Source: Gluconobacter japonicus (lineage in GTDB: Bacteria; Pseudomonadota; Alphaproteobacteria; Acetobacterales; Acetobacteraceae). Taken from it: a stretch of 64,000 bases of DNA. Each line of letters starts with the position of its first letter. Position 1 is the stretch's first letter. Where the stretch lies: positions 124,001 through 188,000 of the forward strand of contig NZ_BEWO01000002.1 in assembly GCF_002723975.1 (NCBI RefSeq), in the 5' to 3' direction. The notes below the pieces were generated by a model that worked only from the letters and a program-made list of their open reading frames with translations, was not told where the DNA came from and did no database searches. Below, piece by piece: positions 43,601 through 55,526 of the stretch. Both the position numbers and the translations under genes were made by a program.

Positions 43601-45850
43601 ATGAGTGGCAGCACTACGTCAGCAGGACGTCCGACTCCGAACAATCCCTCCTCCGGTGCAAGTGCGTCAGCAGCCTTGCGCCCGCGGATTAAACTACCCT
43701 TGTCCTGGGTCTATGCTCCCTCGACGGCGACACTCACCTTCGCACTCAGAAATACTTTTGCCGCATGCCTCGCGATCGGCATCGCATTCTGGATGGAACT
43801 CGATAGCCCTGCCTGGGCTGCGATGACCGTCTGGGCCGTTGCACAGGCAACGCGCGGGGAAAGTCAGTCAAAAGCCAAATGGCGTATTATCGGGACCATT
43901 ACCGGTGCTGTCGCCTCGATTGCTTTGATGGCTGCGGCTCCGCAAGCGCCATGGCTGTTCTTTCCCATGATTGCCATCTGGATTGGCATGTGCAGCGGAC
44001 TGGCGACATTTGTCAGTAACTTTCGCTCCTACGCCCTTGTTCTTGCAGGATATACCTGTTCGATCATCTGCATGGACGCGGCATCCGATCCTGACAATAT
44101 TTTCACAGTGGCCGTCTCCCGCACCACTTACATTATTCTGGGCGTGCTGTGCGAAGCGTTCATGGGCCTGATCTTCGCAACGACCCAGGAACGACAGGCG
44201 CGCGCGCAATTGCGCCAGAAGCTGGAATCCGCACTCGTTCTCGTAACCGGGACCTTATGCAGCATCCTTGGTGAAGAACGCGGAGCCCTGAATGCCGCAC
44301 GCCGACAGTTCGGCACCATCCTCAGCATCAACGATCAGATCGAATTTGCTGAAGTAGAAATGGGGCCGCACGGTCACGAAGGCGATCACGCCCGCGCTGC
44401 TCTGGCCTCTGTGTCTGCTCTGCTGTCCCGCGGGTTTGGCATGGCCATGCGGCTCCAGCTCCTTAATCATGAACATCCTGCATTTACGCAGGCCGCAGAC
44501 GAAATTCTTTCTTTCCTCAGAGATTTTCCAAAACGGATCGCCAATACGACAACCGTTCCCGACCTTCTGGCGGAACTCCAGCATCTTCGAGACGTGTGCC
44601 GCCTGTATGCCGCCCCGCATCGGGAGACGGATCTTCAGAACAGCAATGAGCCTGTTCCGGGTAATGATCCTTTCGATCTCAGACTCAATGAGCAGGATAC
44701 GGAAGCCCATCTGGATGAGCGCGTCCTGTTCATGTCTCTGGGCGAACTACTTGGGGACCTTGAGCTTGCGATCAAGGAATATGAAGCCAGTACACACTCC
44801 ATTCCCGGCGATCATTTCCATTTTCAACGACAAACCCATCGGGATACCCGTGAGGCCATCCATAACGGGCTTCGGGGAGCATGCGCTGTTCTGGTAACGG
44901 CCCTGATTTATGAAATTACCGCCTGGCCCAGTGGGCTTGGTTTCATTGCCATTACGACTCTGGTGTGCGGCCTGTTCGCAACCAAGGAAAACCCCGTTCT
45001 TGGGACCATGGAATTTCTGAAAGGCGCGCTTGCGGCCTATGTCGTCGCGTGGATTCTGGTCTTTGTCTTGATGCCGAAGGTCACAACCTTCGAAACGCTG
45101 ACGCTTTTTCTGGGCCCTGCAATGTTTCTCGGTGGATTGGCGAAAGGGAATCCCTCCACCGCAGGGGGGGCCGCAGCATACGGCCTGCTGCTTCCTGCCA
45201 TGCTGGGACTTGAAAACCATCATGTCATGAATGAAGTGGCGTTCTACAACAGCAACATGGCTGTTGTGATGGCTGTTGGTATCAGTGTTCTGGTTTTTCG
45301 TACCGTTCTGCCGTTCAGCAGTTCAGATGAGCGGTTTCGTCTGCGTCGCATTATGTTGACGGAACTCCGTCATCTGGCAGACCCGAACTACACACCCCAG
45401 ATCAGTGTTTGGATCGGACGTAACACGGATCGTTTTGCACGCCTCATCCGGCACGCCGGCCCAACCCCTGCCCCACTGATTGAAGCGTGTATTCTTGGAA
45501 CACTTGCAACACTGACATTAGGACTGAATATCATCCGCCTTCGCACGCTTCTCGATCGGGAATATTTACCGGATAGCGCGCGACGCCCCATTCAGTTGGT
45601 GCTTCATTATGTTGAGCAATCCACAAAGCGACATGATAAGGCAGCCCGCGTTGCAAACGCCGCAGTCAGACGCTTACGTGCTCTTGATGAGCATGAAACA
45701 GATCTCGTGACACGGTTGGAAATGACCCGTGCCATCACCTATCTCGTCGTGATTGCCTATACAATGCAAAGCAATGCGGACTTTCTTGACGCAAGCCGCC
45801 CTTTCAAGGGCGAGCGCAGCCATCTGAAACTTCAGGATACTGTTCAGTAA
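43601..45850 (+). CDS. FUSC-family inner membrane transporter
   Basis: Large membrane protein (749 residues) of the fusaric acid resistance/aromatic acid exporter group. Two blocks of about five hydrophobic segments (about 50-185 and 430-570) flank a cytoplasmic helical region, the AaeB/YccS layout, and the first block contains DSPAWAAMTVWAVAQATRGES, typical of FUSC. Members export aromatic or toxic acids, but no periplasmic adaptor or outer-membrane channel gene is adjacent. It lies 31 bases after the UdgX gene, perhaps by readthrough. Confidence 0.88.
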   Translation: MSGSTTSAGRPTPNNPSSGASASAALRPRIKLPLSWVYAPSTATLTFALRNTFAACLAIGIAFWMELDSPAWAAMTVWAVAQATRGESQSKAKWRIIGTITGAVASIALMAAAPQAPWLFFPMIAIWIGMCSGLATFVSNFRSYALVLAGYTCSIICMDAASDPDNIFTVAVSRTTYIILGVLCEAFMGLIFATTQERQARAQLRQKLESALVLVTGTLCSILGEERGALNAARRQFGTILSINDQIEFAEVEMGPHGHEGDHARAALASVSALLSRGFGMAMRLQLLNHEHPAFTQAADEILSFLRDFPKRIANTTTVPDLLAELQHLRDVCRLYAAPHRETDLQNSNEPVPGNDPFDLRLNEQDTEAHLDERVLFMSLGELLGDLELAIKEYEASTHSIPGDHFHFQRQTHRDTREAIHNGLRGACAVLVTALIYEITAWPSGLGFIAITTLVCGLFATKENPVLGTMEFLKGALAAYVVAWILVFVLMPKVTTFETLTLFLGPAMFLGGLAKGNPSTAGGAAAYGLLLPAMLGLENHHVMNEVAFYNSNMAVVMAVGISVLVFRTVLPFSSSDERFRLRRIMLTELRHLADPNYTPQISVWIGRNTDRFARLIRHAGPTPAPLIEACILGTLATLTLGLNIIRLRTLLDREYLPDSARRPIQLVLHYVEQSTKRHDKAARVANAAVRRLRALDEHETDLVTRLEMTRAITYLVVIAYTMQSNADFLDASRPFKGERSHLKLQDTVQ

Positions 45851-45978
45851 TTGCTTTGTGAGACAACGACTATTGCTTCAAAGCTTTTTAAATGTGACCG
45901 ATGCTACGAAATACGGCAGATAAAACCGGATAAGTCTGATTGAATCAGAACGTCAATCAAACGCTAGTTTCTTGAGTT

Positions 45979-46071
<93 letters not shown>

Positions 46072-46108
46072 GTACGGTCTGGATGAGCAGACCTGATCGA
46101 TGGAGCGG

Positions 46109-46137
46109 CTTATGGCGAGGTTTTCCTGAGATTGCAA
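46109..46137 (-). promoter_or_regulatory. Possible tRNA-Ser promoter
   Basis: On the minus strand TTGCAA is followed after 17 bases by CATAAG, about 38 bases before the tRNA 5' end. Spacing is ideal and both hexamers are moderate matches. Confidence 0.4.
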
Positions 46138-46199
46138 GAGGGCACGACCATACCCCTTGAAAAAAGTACAACCACAACCTTTGACCGTGCTGTTTTTTA

Positions 46200-46228
46200 T
46201 TGACGTAGAGGACATCGCGCTGTATCGA
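46200..46228 (+). promoter_or_regulatory. Promoter of the rplU operon
   Basis: TTGACG and TATCGA separated by exactly 17 bases, preceded by a T-rich stretch, and about 125 bases before rplU. It is the best sigma-70-type match in the gap and leaves a leader of roughly 120 bases that could carry control signals. Confidence 0.6.
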
Positions 46229-46355
46229 CCCGCCTGTTCTGTCCGTCTTTCGTAGATTAGGATGGGAACCAACGATAAGAAGCGACTGGGTTGCGCCAGA
46301 TCGGGAATACCCCGGCAAAAGCAGCCACGAGATCGGAACAGCGAGAGTTTCCAGA

Positions 46356-46670
46356 ATGTTTGCAGTCATCCGCACGGGCGGAAAACAGTATCGTGTTGCT
46401 CCCGAGAGCATCCTGAAGGTTGAAAAGCTTGAGGCGGAAGCCGGCAGCACCATCACCTTCTCCGACGTCCTGATGGTCGGCAGCGAAGGCAGCGTCACTG
46501 TTGGCGCGCCTCTGGTTGCAGGCGCAACCGTGACGGCCACCGTGGTCGCACAGGATCGTCTGGCCAAGGTGATCATCTTCAAGAAGCGTCGCCGTCAGAA
46601 CAGCCGTCGCAAGAACGGCCACCGCCAGCACGTCACCGTGCTGCGCATCGACGCGATCAACGCGGCCTGA
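46356..46670 (+). CDS. rplU: 50S ribosomal protein L21
   Basis: Large-subunit protein L21, 104 residues, starting [18 protein letters not shown] and ending with the basic block [23 protein letters not shown]-like (split here by variable residues). First gene of the conserved rplU-rpmA-obgE-proB run. L27 follows after 28 bases with a good AGGA site. Confidence 0.97.
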   Translation: MFAVIRTGGKQYRVAPESILKVEKLEAEAGSTITFSDVLMVGSEGSVTVGAPLVAGATVTATVVAQDRLAKVIIFKKRRRQNSRRKNGHRQHVTVLRIDAINAA

Positions 46671-46698
46671 TAGTCCGCACCAGGAAGGATAAACAGCC

Positions 46699-46965
46699 AT
46701 GGCACAAAAAAAGGCAGGCGGTTCCAGTCGTAACGGGCGCGATAGCGCCGGTCGCCGTCTCGGCGTCAAGAAGTTCGGCGGCGAAAGCGTTCTGGCAGGC
46801 AACATCATTGTCCGTCAGCGTGGAACCAAGATGAAGGCTGGCAGCAATGTCGGCGTTGGTCGCGATCACACCCTGTTCGCCCTTGTGGACGGACATGTGA
46901 AGTTCCAGCGTCGCGCCGAAGGCCGCGTCCACGTTTCCGTGGCGCTGCCGGAAGCCGCCGAATAA
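46699..46965 (+). CDS. rpmA: 50S ribosomal protein L27
   Basis: L27, 88 residues, whose N-terminus reaches the peptidyl-transferase centre. The start [20 protein letters not shown] and GVKKFGGE are diagnostic. There is no N-terminal cleavage extension of the Firmicutes type. A clear terminator follows, separating it partly from obgE. Confidence 0.98.
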   Translation: MAQKKAGGSSRNGRDSAGRRLGVKKFGGESVLAGNIIVRQRGTKMKAGSNVGVGRDHTLFALVDGHVKFQRRAEGRVHVSVALPEAAE

Positions 46966-49187
<2,222 letters not shown>

Positions 49188-49202
49188 TTCCAACAAAACG
49201 CG

Positions 49203-49784
49203 TCAGTCTCTTGGAGGCCAGCGGAGTTTCGGCTCAGCACGCCGACGAAATGTTTCCTCATCATCATTTCGCGTGGCAACAGAACGCGGTGCAAGTTCTT
49301 CACGCTCACGGCTGCCCGCTTGCGAGCGCTCATCTTCCCAGGGAGCACGGGACCAGCTTTTTGCGGGCTCCTGCCGTCTGACAGCACGACGCAGAACCTC
49401 CGGTTCAGCCGCCATTGGTCCGTCCTCATAGGTCGGACCTTCCGCACGTACGACTGCAACAGGCTCGAAATAGTCTGCCGTTTTTGGTGATGCAGGTTCG
49501 ACGGAGCGTACTTTCTCTTGCGTAGACCGCAGAGGCGCACGCATGCCGCCTTCCAGCCCCTGCCCTGACGCTACTGTCCTGTCCGACGGAGGAGCAGTCA
49601 GGCGAAGCGTGAGAGATTGCAGTTCGGCCCGCAGTTCCGCGATCTGGAACTCCAGTTCCTGCAATCTTGGCTTCACGCCAAAAATTGCAAACGGCATGCA
49701 CAGCAACGCCAGCCCGAACAGACCAGCGACAATCAAAAGACACATCAGTGCCCAGGCGGGCAGCCATGAAATATCGGACATCAT
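49203..49784 (-). CDS. Hypothetical membrane-anchored protein
   Basis: Unrecognised protein of 193 residues. One N-terminal membrane segment (about 8-33, ALMCLLIVAGLFGLALLCMPF) is followed by a short coiled-coil-like helix (LQELEFQIAELRAELQSLTLRL) and a disordered, charged Arg/Glu/Pro-rich tail. That layout suits a scaffold or adaptor at the inner membrane facing the cytoplasm. It is convergent with proB (15 bases) and follows the GapR gene by 62 bases on the same strand. Confidence 0.65.
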   Translation of the reverse strand: MMSDISWLPAWALMCLLIVAGLFGLALLCMPFAIFGVKPRLQELEFQIAELRAELQSLTLRLTAPPSDRTVASGQGLEGGMRAPLRSTQEKVRSVEPASPKTADYFEPVAVVRAEGPTYEDGPMAAEPEVLRRAVRRQEPAKSWSRAPWEDERSQAGSREREELAPRSVATRNDDEETFRRRAEPKLRWPPRD

Positions 49785-49846
49785 GTTCCGGTCGCGATGT
49801 TAGGGAAGTCTGACGATGCTGCGTTAATCCAGAGTATATACCCGAG

Positions 49847-50113
49847 TTACATACCCAGAGCACGGCGATAGATGTCGAGCAGCGTTTCCTGCTCTTCCAC
49901 CTCGGCAGGCTCCTGCTTGCGCAGCTTGATGATCTGCTTGATCACCTTCACGTCAAAACCGGCAGACTTCGCTTCCGAGAAAATGTCCTTGATGTCCCCT
50001 GCCAGAGCCTTGCGTTCTTCTTCCAGACGCTCAACCCGCTCGATGATGGAGCGCAGGCGGTCGGCAGCAATGCCACCCGTTGCGGCGCCTTCGATTTTGC
50101 TTTCTGCGTCCAT
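49847..50113 (-). CDS. gapR: GapR-like DUF2312 DNA-binding protein
   Basis: DUF2312 protein of 88 residues; the Caulobacter member GapR binds overtwisted AT-rich DNA and aids replication. The whole protein is helical: AADRLRSIIERVERLEEERKALAGDIKDIFSEAKSAGFDVKVIKQIIKLRK-type sequence, then a short tail LLDIYRRALGM. Length and conserved blocks match closely. It is divergent from zwf with 269 bases between. Confidence 0.9.
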   Translation of the reverse strand: MDAESKIEGAATGGIAADRLRSIIERVERLEEERKALAGDIKDIFSEAKSAGFDVKVIKQIIKLRKQEPAEVEEQETLLDIYRRALGM

Positions 50114-50382
50114 GTTCGATTTCCTTTTTCAGGCATAAGTCCAGAGTGCCGCAAAGATGCGATACCAGCCGCGCGGCTTATCGCGCCGGGGCTTGGGAGG
50201 TCAACGGGTTTATGTGCACATTTAGGGAACGCACGCGTTTCCGTGATGCGACCTCCCGATGTCGTGCATGCTCGTTCCCTTGACAGAAAGCCCCCCAGAG
50301 CGGAACTAGACCGTGCCTGCAAAGGTCTGAACCCTAAACCCTTTTCCCCGACAATCCGGGTTCGAGAGGTCAGAGAGCACTC

Positions 50383-51852
50383 ATGGAACACGTCCAGCAG
50401 GTCGAGCCATTCGACTATGTTATCTTTGGCGCCACCGGCGATCTCACGATGCGCAAGCTTCTGCCTGCGTTTTATAACCGTCTCCGCATGGGGCAGATTC
50501 CTGATGATGCCCGCATCATCGGAACCGCGCGTACGGATATCGACCGGGAAGGCTATGTTGCCCGCGCCAGAGAGGCGCTGGAACGCTTCATACCTGATGA
50601 TGTCCGGTCATCGGTCCTTGTAGACCGTTTTCTCAGCCTTCTACACTATGTCACACTTGATGGCACAAAGGCAGACAGTGAATGGGGGGATTTGTCTTCC
50701 CTTCTCTCTCAGGCCCCGGCCGACCGGATCCGCGTCTATTACTTCGCGACAGCACCTCAGCTCTATGGTCGCATTTGCGAGAACCTGCACAGCCACGGTC
50801 TCGTAACGCCCCATTCGCGCGTTGTGCTGGAGAAGCCGATCGGCACGGATATGGCTACAGCCACCGCCATCAATGACGGTGTTGGCCAGTATTTCCCCGA
50901 AAACCAGATCTACCGCATCGATCATTATCTTGGAAAAGAAACCGTCCAGAATGTTCTGGCGCTGCGCTTTGCCAATCCGATCATGAATACAATCTGGTCT
51001 GGCGAGCAGATTGAGAGCGTACAGATCACGGCCGCCGAAACTGTTGGCGTAGAGGGACGTGCGTCCTACTACGACACGTCAGGCGCCATGCGCGATATGA
51101 TACAGAACCATCTTCTTCAGGTTCTGTGCCTTGTCGCCATGGAAGCTCCGGACTCTCTGGAAGCCGACACTGTTCGCAATGCGAAACTGGCCGTCCTGAA
51201 CGCCCTTCGTCCCATCACGGATGAAACGGTAGCGGCTGAAACAGTTCGCGCTCAGTACACGGCAGGCGTTGTCGGTGGTCAGAGCGTTCCGGGCTATCTG
51301 GAAGAGCTTGGGCAGCCAAGCAACACGGAAACCTACGCTGCCATCCGGGCCTGGGTTGATACACCACGTTGGAAGGGTGTGCCGTTCTACATCCGCACTG
51401 CAAAGCGGTCTGCCCACAAGGTCAGCGAAATCGTTATTCGCTTCCGCTCTGCTCCGACCACGCTTTTTGGTTCAGCACCGGCAGGAAACCGTCTGGTTAT
51501 CCGCATTCAGCCCAATGAAGGTATCGAGCTTCAGCTGAACGTCAAAAACCCGGCTCTGGACGCCTATACACTGCGCACTGCCGATCTGGACACAGCGATC
51601 CGGATGGAAGGCGGACTGCCCTTCCCGGACTCTTACGAGCGTCTTCTCCTTGACGCGGTGCGGGGCAATCCTATTCTCTTCATCCGTCGTGACGAGGTCG
51701 AGGCGGCATGGCGCTGGGCTGAGCCTGTTCTCAACGCCTGGAGCGAGAACAAGGTGCCGATGCAGACTTACAGTGCCGGTTCGTACGGTCCGGAAAAGTC
51801 TGCTGAAATGCTCGCCGCCAAGGGCGACAAGTGGCACGAAGATATGGAGTAA
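50383..51852 (+). CDS. zwf: Glucose-6-phosphate 1-dehydrogenase
   Basis: Oxidises glucose-6-phosphate with NAD(P), feeding the pentose phosphate pathway, the main sugar route in acetic acid bacteria. The cofactor site is VIFGATGDLTMRKL and the active-site block is RIDHYLGKETVQN (178-190, with K185). Length of 489 residues is normal. The 269-base upstream gap contains GAACCC/GGGTTC complementary segments but no clear promoter. The next small gene starts 7 bases later. Confidence 0.96.
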   Translation: MEHVQQVEPFDYVIFGATGDLTMRKLLPAFYNRLRMGQIPDDARIIGTARTDIDREGYVARAREALERFIPDDVRSSVLVDRFLSLLHYVTLDGTKADSEWGDLSSLLSQAPADRIRVYYFATAPQLYGRICENLHSHGLVTPHSRVVLEKPIGTDMATATAINDGVGQYFPENQIYRIDHYLGKETVQNVLALRFANPIMNTIWSGEQIESVQITAAETVGVEGRASYYDTSGAMRDMIQNHLLQVLCLVAMEAPDSLEADTVRNAKLAVLNALRPITDETVAAETVRAQYTAGVVGGQSVPGYLEELGQPSNTETYAAIRAWVDTPRWKGVPFYIRTAKRSAHKVSEIVIRFRSAPTTLFGSAPAGNRLVIRIQPNEGIELQLNVKNPALDAYTLRTADLDTAIRMEGGLPFPDSYERLLLDAVRGNPILFIRRDEVEAAWRWAEPVLNAWSENKVPMQTYSAGSYGPEKSAEMLAAKGDKWHEDME

Positions 51853-51858
51853 ACGCTT

Positions 51859-52317
51859 TTGACTGACAACGCGAACGCAAAGCCCCGTTTCTCACGGGGC
51901 ACACGGCGTCCGCCTCGTACACTCAAACAGCATCTGATGCGCCGGCTCCTGATTGTGGTGCCGGCGTTTCTGTTGATGTTCGTGATCGTTCGTACCGGAC
52001 TTCTGGACTTTTCTTATGACAAGTTCACGTTCAACAAGCTGAGCTGGTTCGACAACACAGCCCTTGTGGAACATCTGCGCCTTGTCGTGACCAATGACGG
52101 CCTGACGGATATGCCGAAAAAGTGCCTGGTATTTGTCGTGAATGGCAATGCTGCGGACAATAATCCGATCATTGACGTTCTGGGACGACATGGAAACGGT
52201 TGCCCGGGTGACAAACCTTCCGCTGACAAGCTGTTCAGCGTGAAAGTTGATCGCAGCGAGCGAACCCTTCAGACGGACGCAGGGACACCCGGTTCCTTTC
52301 GTCAGCTTCAGCCCTGA
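51859..52317 (+). CDS. Hypothetical membrane-anchored protein after zwf
   Basis: Unrecognised 152-residue protein with a TTG start 6 bases after zwf and GGAG about 9 bases upstream. A basic N-terminus (RGTRRPPRTLKQHLMRR) precedes one membrane segment (LLIVVPAFLLMFVIVRTGLL); the rest would be periplasmic, with two cysteines (CLVFVVN and GNGCPGD) that could pair. Its position suggests co-transcription with zwf. No function can be assigned. Confidence 0.7.
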   Translation: MTDNANAKPRFSRGTRRPPRTLKQHLMRRLLIVVPAFLLMFVIVRTGLLDFSYDKFTFNKLSWFDNTALVEHLRLVVTNDGLTDMPKKCLVFVVNGNAADNNPIIDVLGRHGNGCPGDKPSADKLFSVKVDRSERTLQTDAGTPGSFRQLQP

Positions 52318-52330
52318 CAGAACTGGCTTT

Positions 52331-53323
52331 TCAGGAAGACGCTGTCCCGGCCTTCCTGAATGCTTCCTTCAGAAACCCGCCTCCTTCCCGCAGCGCCGTC
52401 CGTCCATCCCGAAACAAAGCGTATCCATTCAGAAAACCATGGATCATGCGCGGGAAAAGACGATACCGAACCGGAACACCTGCGTCTCTGAGCAGACGGG
52501 TATAAAGCTCTCCCTCACCTCTTAACGGATCGAAACCAGCCGTTACGATCATCGCAGGTGGAAGATTCTTGAAGGTCTCGGCAAAAACTGGCGAAAACTC
52601 TGGATCAAATAGATCATCCGGAGCCGCAAGGGTCTGCCCACAGTACCAGTGCAGCAATTCCGTAGTGAGCATATAGCCTTGGCCATAGGCCTGCCGGGAC
52701 GCAGGAATGATCGGTCCACTGACGGCCGGGTAATACAGAAGCTGAGCAGCCAGAGTAATATGTGGGTCGATACGACTCCAATGCGTAAGCGCAGCTGAAA
52801 GATTCCCTCCAGCACTGTCACCCGTCACTGCAATCGGAAGCTTGGGTGCAACTTGCCTGAGCCATTTAAGGGCTGCCTGTGCATCTCTCAGACCTGCAGG
52901 GAAACGATGCTCAGGCGCAAGACGGTAATCGAGCGATAGAACCATAGCCCTGGATGTCGCAGCCAGTCGGCAGCAGATACCGTGGTGGGAGATTGTGTCG
53001 CAATGAACGAATCCTCCACCGTGCAGAAACAGCACGATGCCCGTGACTTTTCCTCTGGGACGATAGAGCCGCGCAGGCCGCTCTCCCACTTCACCTGGTA
53101 CGTTGATCTCAATCCATTTGCGAATACGCAGCGAGGACAGACATTGAGGAAAACTTGGTCTCCCGGTCACCCGCCTGAGATGCGCGAGAGCCGTAGCTGA
53201 CGGCATAGGCGCCGGGATGTCCGGCACCACATCAATGGGCACGGAACGAGACATCATTCCGCGACGGCGGGCTTGCCATTCCAGCCAGAAAAGAAAGATC
53301 CGCAGAGCAAAAGTCGGTTGCAT
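52331..53323 (-). CDS. HSL-family alpha/beta hydrolase (esterase)
   Basis: Hormone-sensitive-lipase-type esterase of 330 residues. The oxyanion motif LFLHGGGFVHCD, the nucleophile elbow VTGDSAGGNLSAA, the Asp in TAGFDPLRGEGE and the His in RMIHGFLN give a complete catalytic set. Likely hydrolyses short acyl esters; substrate unknown. No signal peptide is clear, although the first 20 residues are hydrophobic. It is convergent with the zwf unit and divergent from rnpB. Confidence 0.92.
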   Translation of the reverse strand: MQPTFALRIFLFWLEWQARRRGMMSRSVPIDVVPDIPAPMPSATALAHLRRVTGRPSFPQCLSSLRIRKWIEINVPGEVGERPARLYRPRGKVTGIVLFLHGGGFVHCDTISHHGICCRLAATSRAMVLSLDYRLAPEHRFPAGLRDAQAALKWLRQVAPKLPIAVTGDSAGGNLSAALTHWSRIDPHITLAAQLLYYPAVSGPIIPASRQAYGQGYMLTTELLHWYCGQTLAAPDDLFDPEFSPVFAETFKNLPPAMIVTAGFDPLRGEGELYTRLLRDAGVPVRYRLFPRMIHGFLNGYALFRDGRTALREGGGFLKEAFRKAGTASS

Positions 53324-53361
53324 TCCAGCATCATGGCGACAAATGAACCGAAAGTCTGCCC

Positions 53362-53390
53362 TTGACCCGCAACCGCTCCCGGCGCAAGGT
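53362..53390 (+). promoter_or_regulatory. Possible rnpB promoter
   Basis: TTGACC is followed after 17 bases by CAAGGT, placing transcription start 6-7 bases further at the predicted RNase P RNA 5' end. The -35 is good, the -10 poor. Confidence 0.42.
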
Positions 53391-53394
53391 CCGC

Positions 53395-53803
53395 CCGCCA
53401 GACGGCTGGACGATCGCTGTGACCGGGATGAGGATCCCTGTCATGGAGGAAAGTCCGGGCTCCATGGGAAAACGGTACCGGCTAACAGCCGGCGGGGGCG
53501 ACCCTAGGGACAGTGCCACAGAAAACAGACCGCCCGCCGGACTGTTCCTTCTGGAACATGTCGCGGGTAAGGGCGAAACGGTGCGGTAAAAGCGCACCGC
53601 GATTCCGGCAACGGCGTCGGTCACGGTAAACCCTACCGGGAGCAAGACCGAATAGGAACGGCAGGCTGTCGCAAGGCAGCCGGGAGCATCTCACTCCGTC
53701 GTTCGGGTTGGTTGCGTGAGGCATGCAGCAATGCATGTCCCAGAGGAATGATCGTCCCGCCTTTGGCGGACAGAACCCGGCTTACAGGCCGTCTGGCACC
53801 TCT
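53395..53803 (+). ncRNA. rnpB: RNase P RNA
   Basis: Catalytic RNA of RNase P, which matures tRNA 5' ends. The terminal P1 helix is visible (CCAGACGGC at 53398 with GCCGTCTGG at 53788-53796). Conserved core segments are GAGGAAAGTCCGGGCTCC near the 5' end, GGTAAGGGCGAAA-like mid-region and the 3' AGAACCCGGCTTACAGG. A-type architecture; ends are estimated within a few bases. It precedes mraZ, as in many alphaproteobacteria. Confidence 0.94.
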
Positions 53804-53991
53804 GATCCAAAACCGTTCTCCAGTACTTCCCAGAGCAGATATCAAGAGAACATAAAGGGAACAAATAGCGGCAGGTATAGATCTCGCCGGACGATTATCC
53901 CTGATAATTCCTAATAAATAGCAAAAAATTGCGTCACAATTCCCGCATTGAAAATAGCCGCAGTTTTCTGCCGTTTTTCGCAGATATGTGT

Positions 53992-54022
53992 TTGACGTCC
54001 CATAAAATCCCATGGTATCCCA
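53992..54022 (+). promoter_or_regulatory. mraZ promoter overlapped by three MraZ-type boxes
   Basis: TTGACG at 53992 and TATCCC at 54016 form a promoter with an 18-base spacer. Three TCCCA repeats (TGGGA on the minus strand) lie at 53998, 54008 and 54018, exactly 10 bases apart, matching the TGGGN-N5 direct repeats bound by MraZ. They cover the spacer and -10, so MraZ should block its own promoter. Confidence 0.72.
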
Positions 54023-54087
54023 AGAAAGAACAGAGAAATACCTGAACACCTTGCGCGGGTCCTGAAGTGAAGGGAGGCACATCATCA

Positions 54088-54558
54088 ATGAGCATGTTCC
54101 TCGGCACACATCAGAACCGCTTTGACGCCAAGGGACGTGTTTCCATTCCGGCTCCTTTCCGATCCGCTCTCAGAACACAGGCCCAGCCGGGCGAGGCTCT
54201 GGTTATTCTTCGTCCATCGCATCTGCATCCCTGCATTGAAGCCTGGACGTCGGCTGCCTTTGCTTCCCTCGCTCAGCCGCTCGACGAATACGATCCGTTC
54301 TCGGAAGATCATGATGACCTTGCTGCCAGCCTGTATGCGGATGCCTACCCGCTGGACAGCGACAAGGAAGGCCGGATCATTCTTCCGGATGTTCTGCGCA
54401 CTCACGCCTCGCTGACAGACGAAGTCTCGTTCATGGGACTGGGTCGCGTTTTCCAGATCTGGAATCCGGAAGCTGCAGCGGAGCGTCGTCTTCAGGCGCG
54501 TGCACGGGCAAAAGAACTGACAGGCAGCCGCAGACCGGCCAACGGAGTTGCGGCATGA
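54088..54558 (+). CDS. mraZ: Transcriptional regulator MraZ
   Basis: DNA-binding protein of the AbrB-like fold that controls the division and cell-wall cluster. The 156 residues start [21 protein letters not shown] with a second half [13 protein letters not shown], the two repeated MraZ motifs. The ATG at 54088 follows AAGGGAGG by 10 bases; an earlier GTG lies within that ribosome binding site. It overlaps rsmH by 4 bases. Confidence 0.95.
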   Translation: MSMFLGTHQNRFDAKGRVSIPAPFRSALRTQAQPGEALVILRPSHLHPCIEAWTSAAFASLAQPLDEYDPFSEDHDDLAASLYADAYPLDSDKEGRIILPDVLRTHASLTDEVSFMGLGRVFQIWNPEAAAERRLQARARAKELTGSRRPANGVAA

Positions 54559-55526
54559 ACGCGATTACTCTCATCCATCAGGGGCATGTCCCCGTCATGC
54601 TGAAGGAAGTGCTCGAGGCGCTTTCTCCCCGCGATGGCGGTCGCTATCTGGACGGTACCTTCGGAGGCGGCGGCTATGCCCGTGCCATCCTGAACAGTGC
54701 GGATTGCACCCTGCACGGCATTGATCGTGATCCCACGGCCATTGCACGCGGCGAAGCCATGGCTCAGCAGGCTAATGGCCGCCTGATCATGCATCAGGGC
54801 ACGTTCGGGAATATGGAAGAGCTCGTCGGGCAGGATGGTCCGTTTGATGGGATTGTTCTGGACCTGGGCGTCTCATCGTTTCAGATCGATCAGGCCGAGC
54901 GAGGATTTTCTTTCCGCAATGACGGCCCGCTGGACATGCGTATGGGCACTGACGGCCCATCCGCTGCAGATCTCGTTAATTCCATGAAGGAAAGTGATCT
55001 GGCGGATGTTCTCTATCGCTACGGCGAAGAGAAGCTCTCCCGCCGCATTGCCCGCGCTATTGTTACCGCACGCACCGAAGAGCCAATCACGACAACAGGT
55101 CGTCTGGCTCATATCGTGCGCTCCTGCGTTCCCAAAGATCGCTCCAAGATCGATCCGGCCACCCGCAGCTTTCAGGGTCTTCGGATTGCCGTGAACGACG
55201 AGTTGGGTGAACTGGAACGCGCACTGGAAGCTGCCCCTCGCCTTCTGGCTCCGGGCGGTGTGTTCGTTGTTGTGACGTTCCATTCTCTTGAAGATCGTCT
55301 GGCAAAGCGTGCCATGGCGGAACTGGCTGGCCGCACAGCCAACCCGTCCCGCTACGATCCGGCTCCCGTCCGGAAAGAGCCGCCAGTTTTTTCCCTTCTC
55401 CATTCCCGCCCCCTGCCTGCCACGGAAGAGGAAGCGCGGGAAAACCCCAGAGCAAGAAGCGCACGTTTGCGCGCCCTGGTTCGTAATTCCGCCTCTCAAC
55501 CGTCCGCCTCAGGAAACCGAGCATGA
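54555..55526 (+). CDS. rsmH: 16S rRNA (cytosine-1402-N4) methyltransferase
   Basis: RsmH (MraW) methylates C1402 of 16S rRNA in the decoding centre. It has [26 protein letters not shown] for SAM binding, [11 protein letters not shown], and [15 protein letters not shown]. The 323 residues match the family. It overlaps mraZ and ftsL by 4 bases each, in the standard position of the cluster. Confidence 0.97.
   Translation: MNAITLIHQGHVPVMLKEVLEALSPRDGGRYLDGTFGGGGYARAILNSADCTLHGIDRDPTAIARGEAMAQQANGRLIMHQGTFGNMEELVGQDGPFDGIVLDLGVSSFQIDQAERGFSFRNDGPLDMRMGTDGPSAADLVNSMKESDLADVLYRYGEEKLSRRIARAIVTARTEEPITTTGRLAHIVRSCVPKDRSKIDPATRSFQGLRIAVNDELGELERALEAAPRLLAPGGVFVVVTFHSLEDRLAKRAMAELAGRTANPSRYDPAPVRKEPPVFSLLHSRPLPATEEEARENPRARSARLRALVRNSASQPSASGNRA

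Noticed and set aside
53331-54109. Open frames on the minus strand across the rnpB region
   Set aside because: The region folds as RNase P RNA with diagnostic conserved segments; the frames have no protein similarity.
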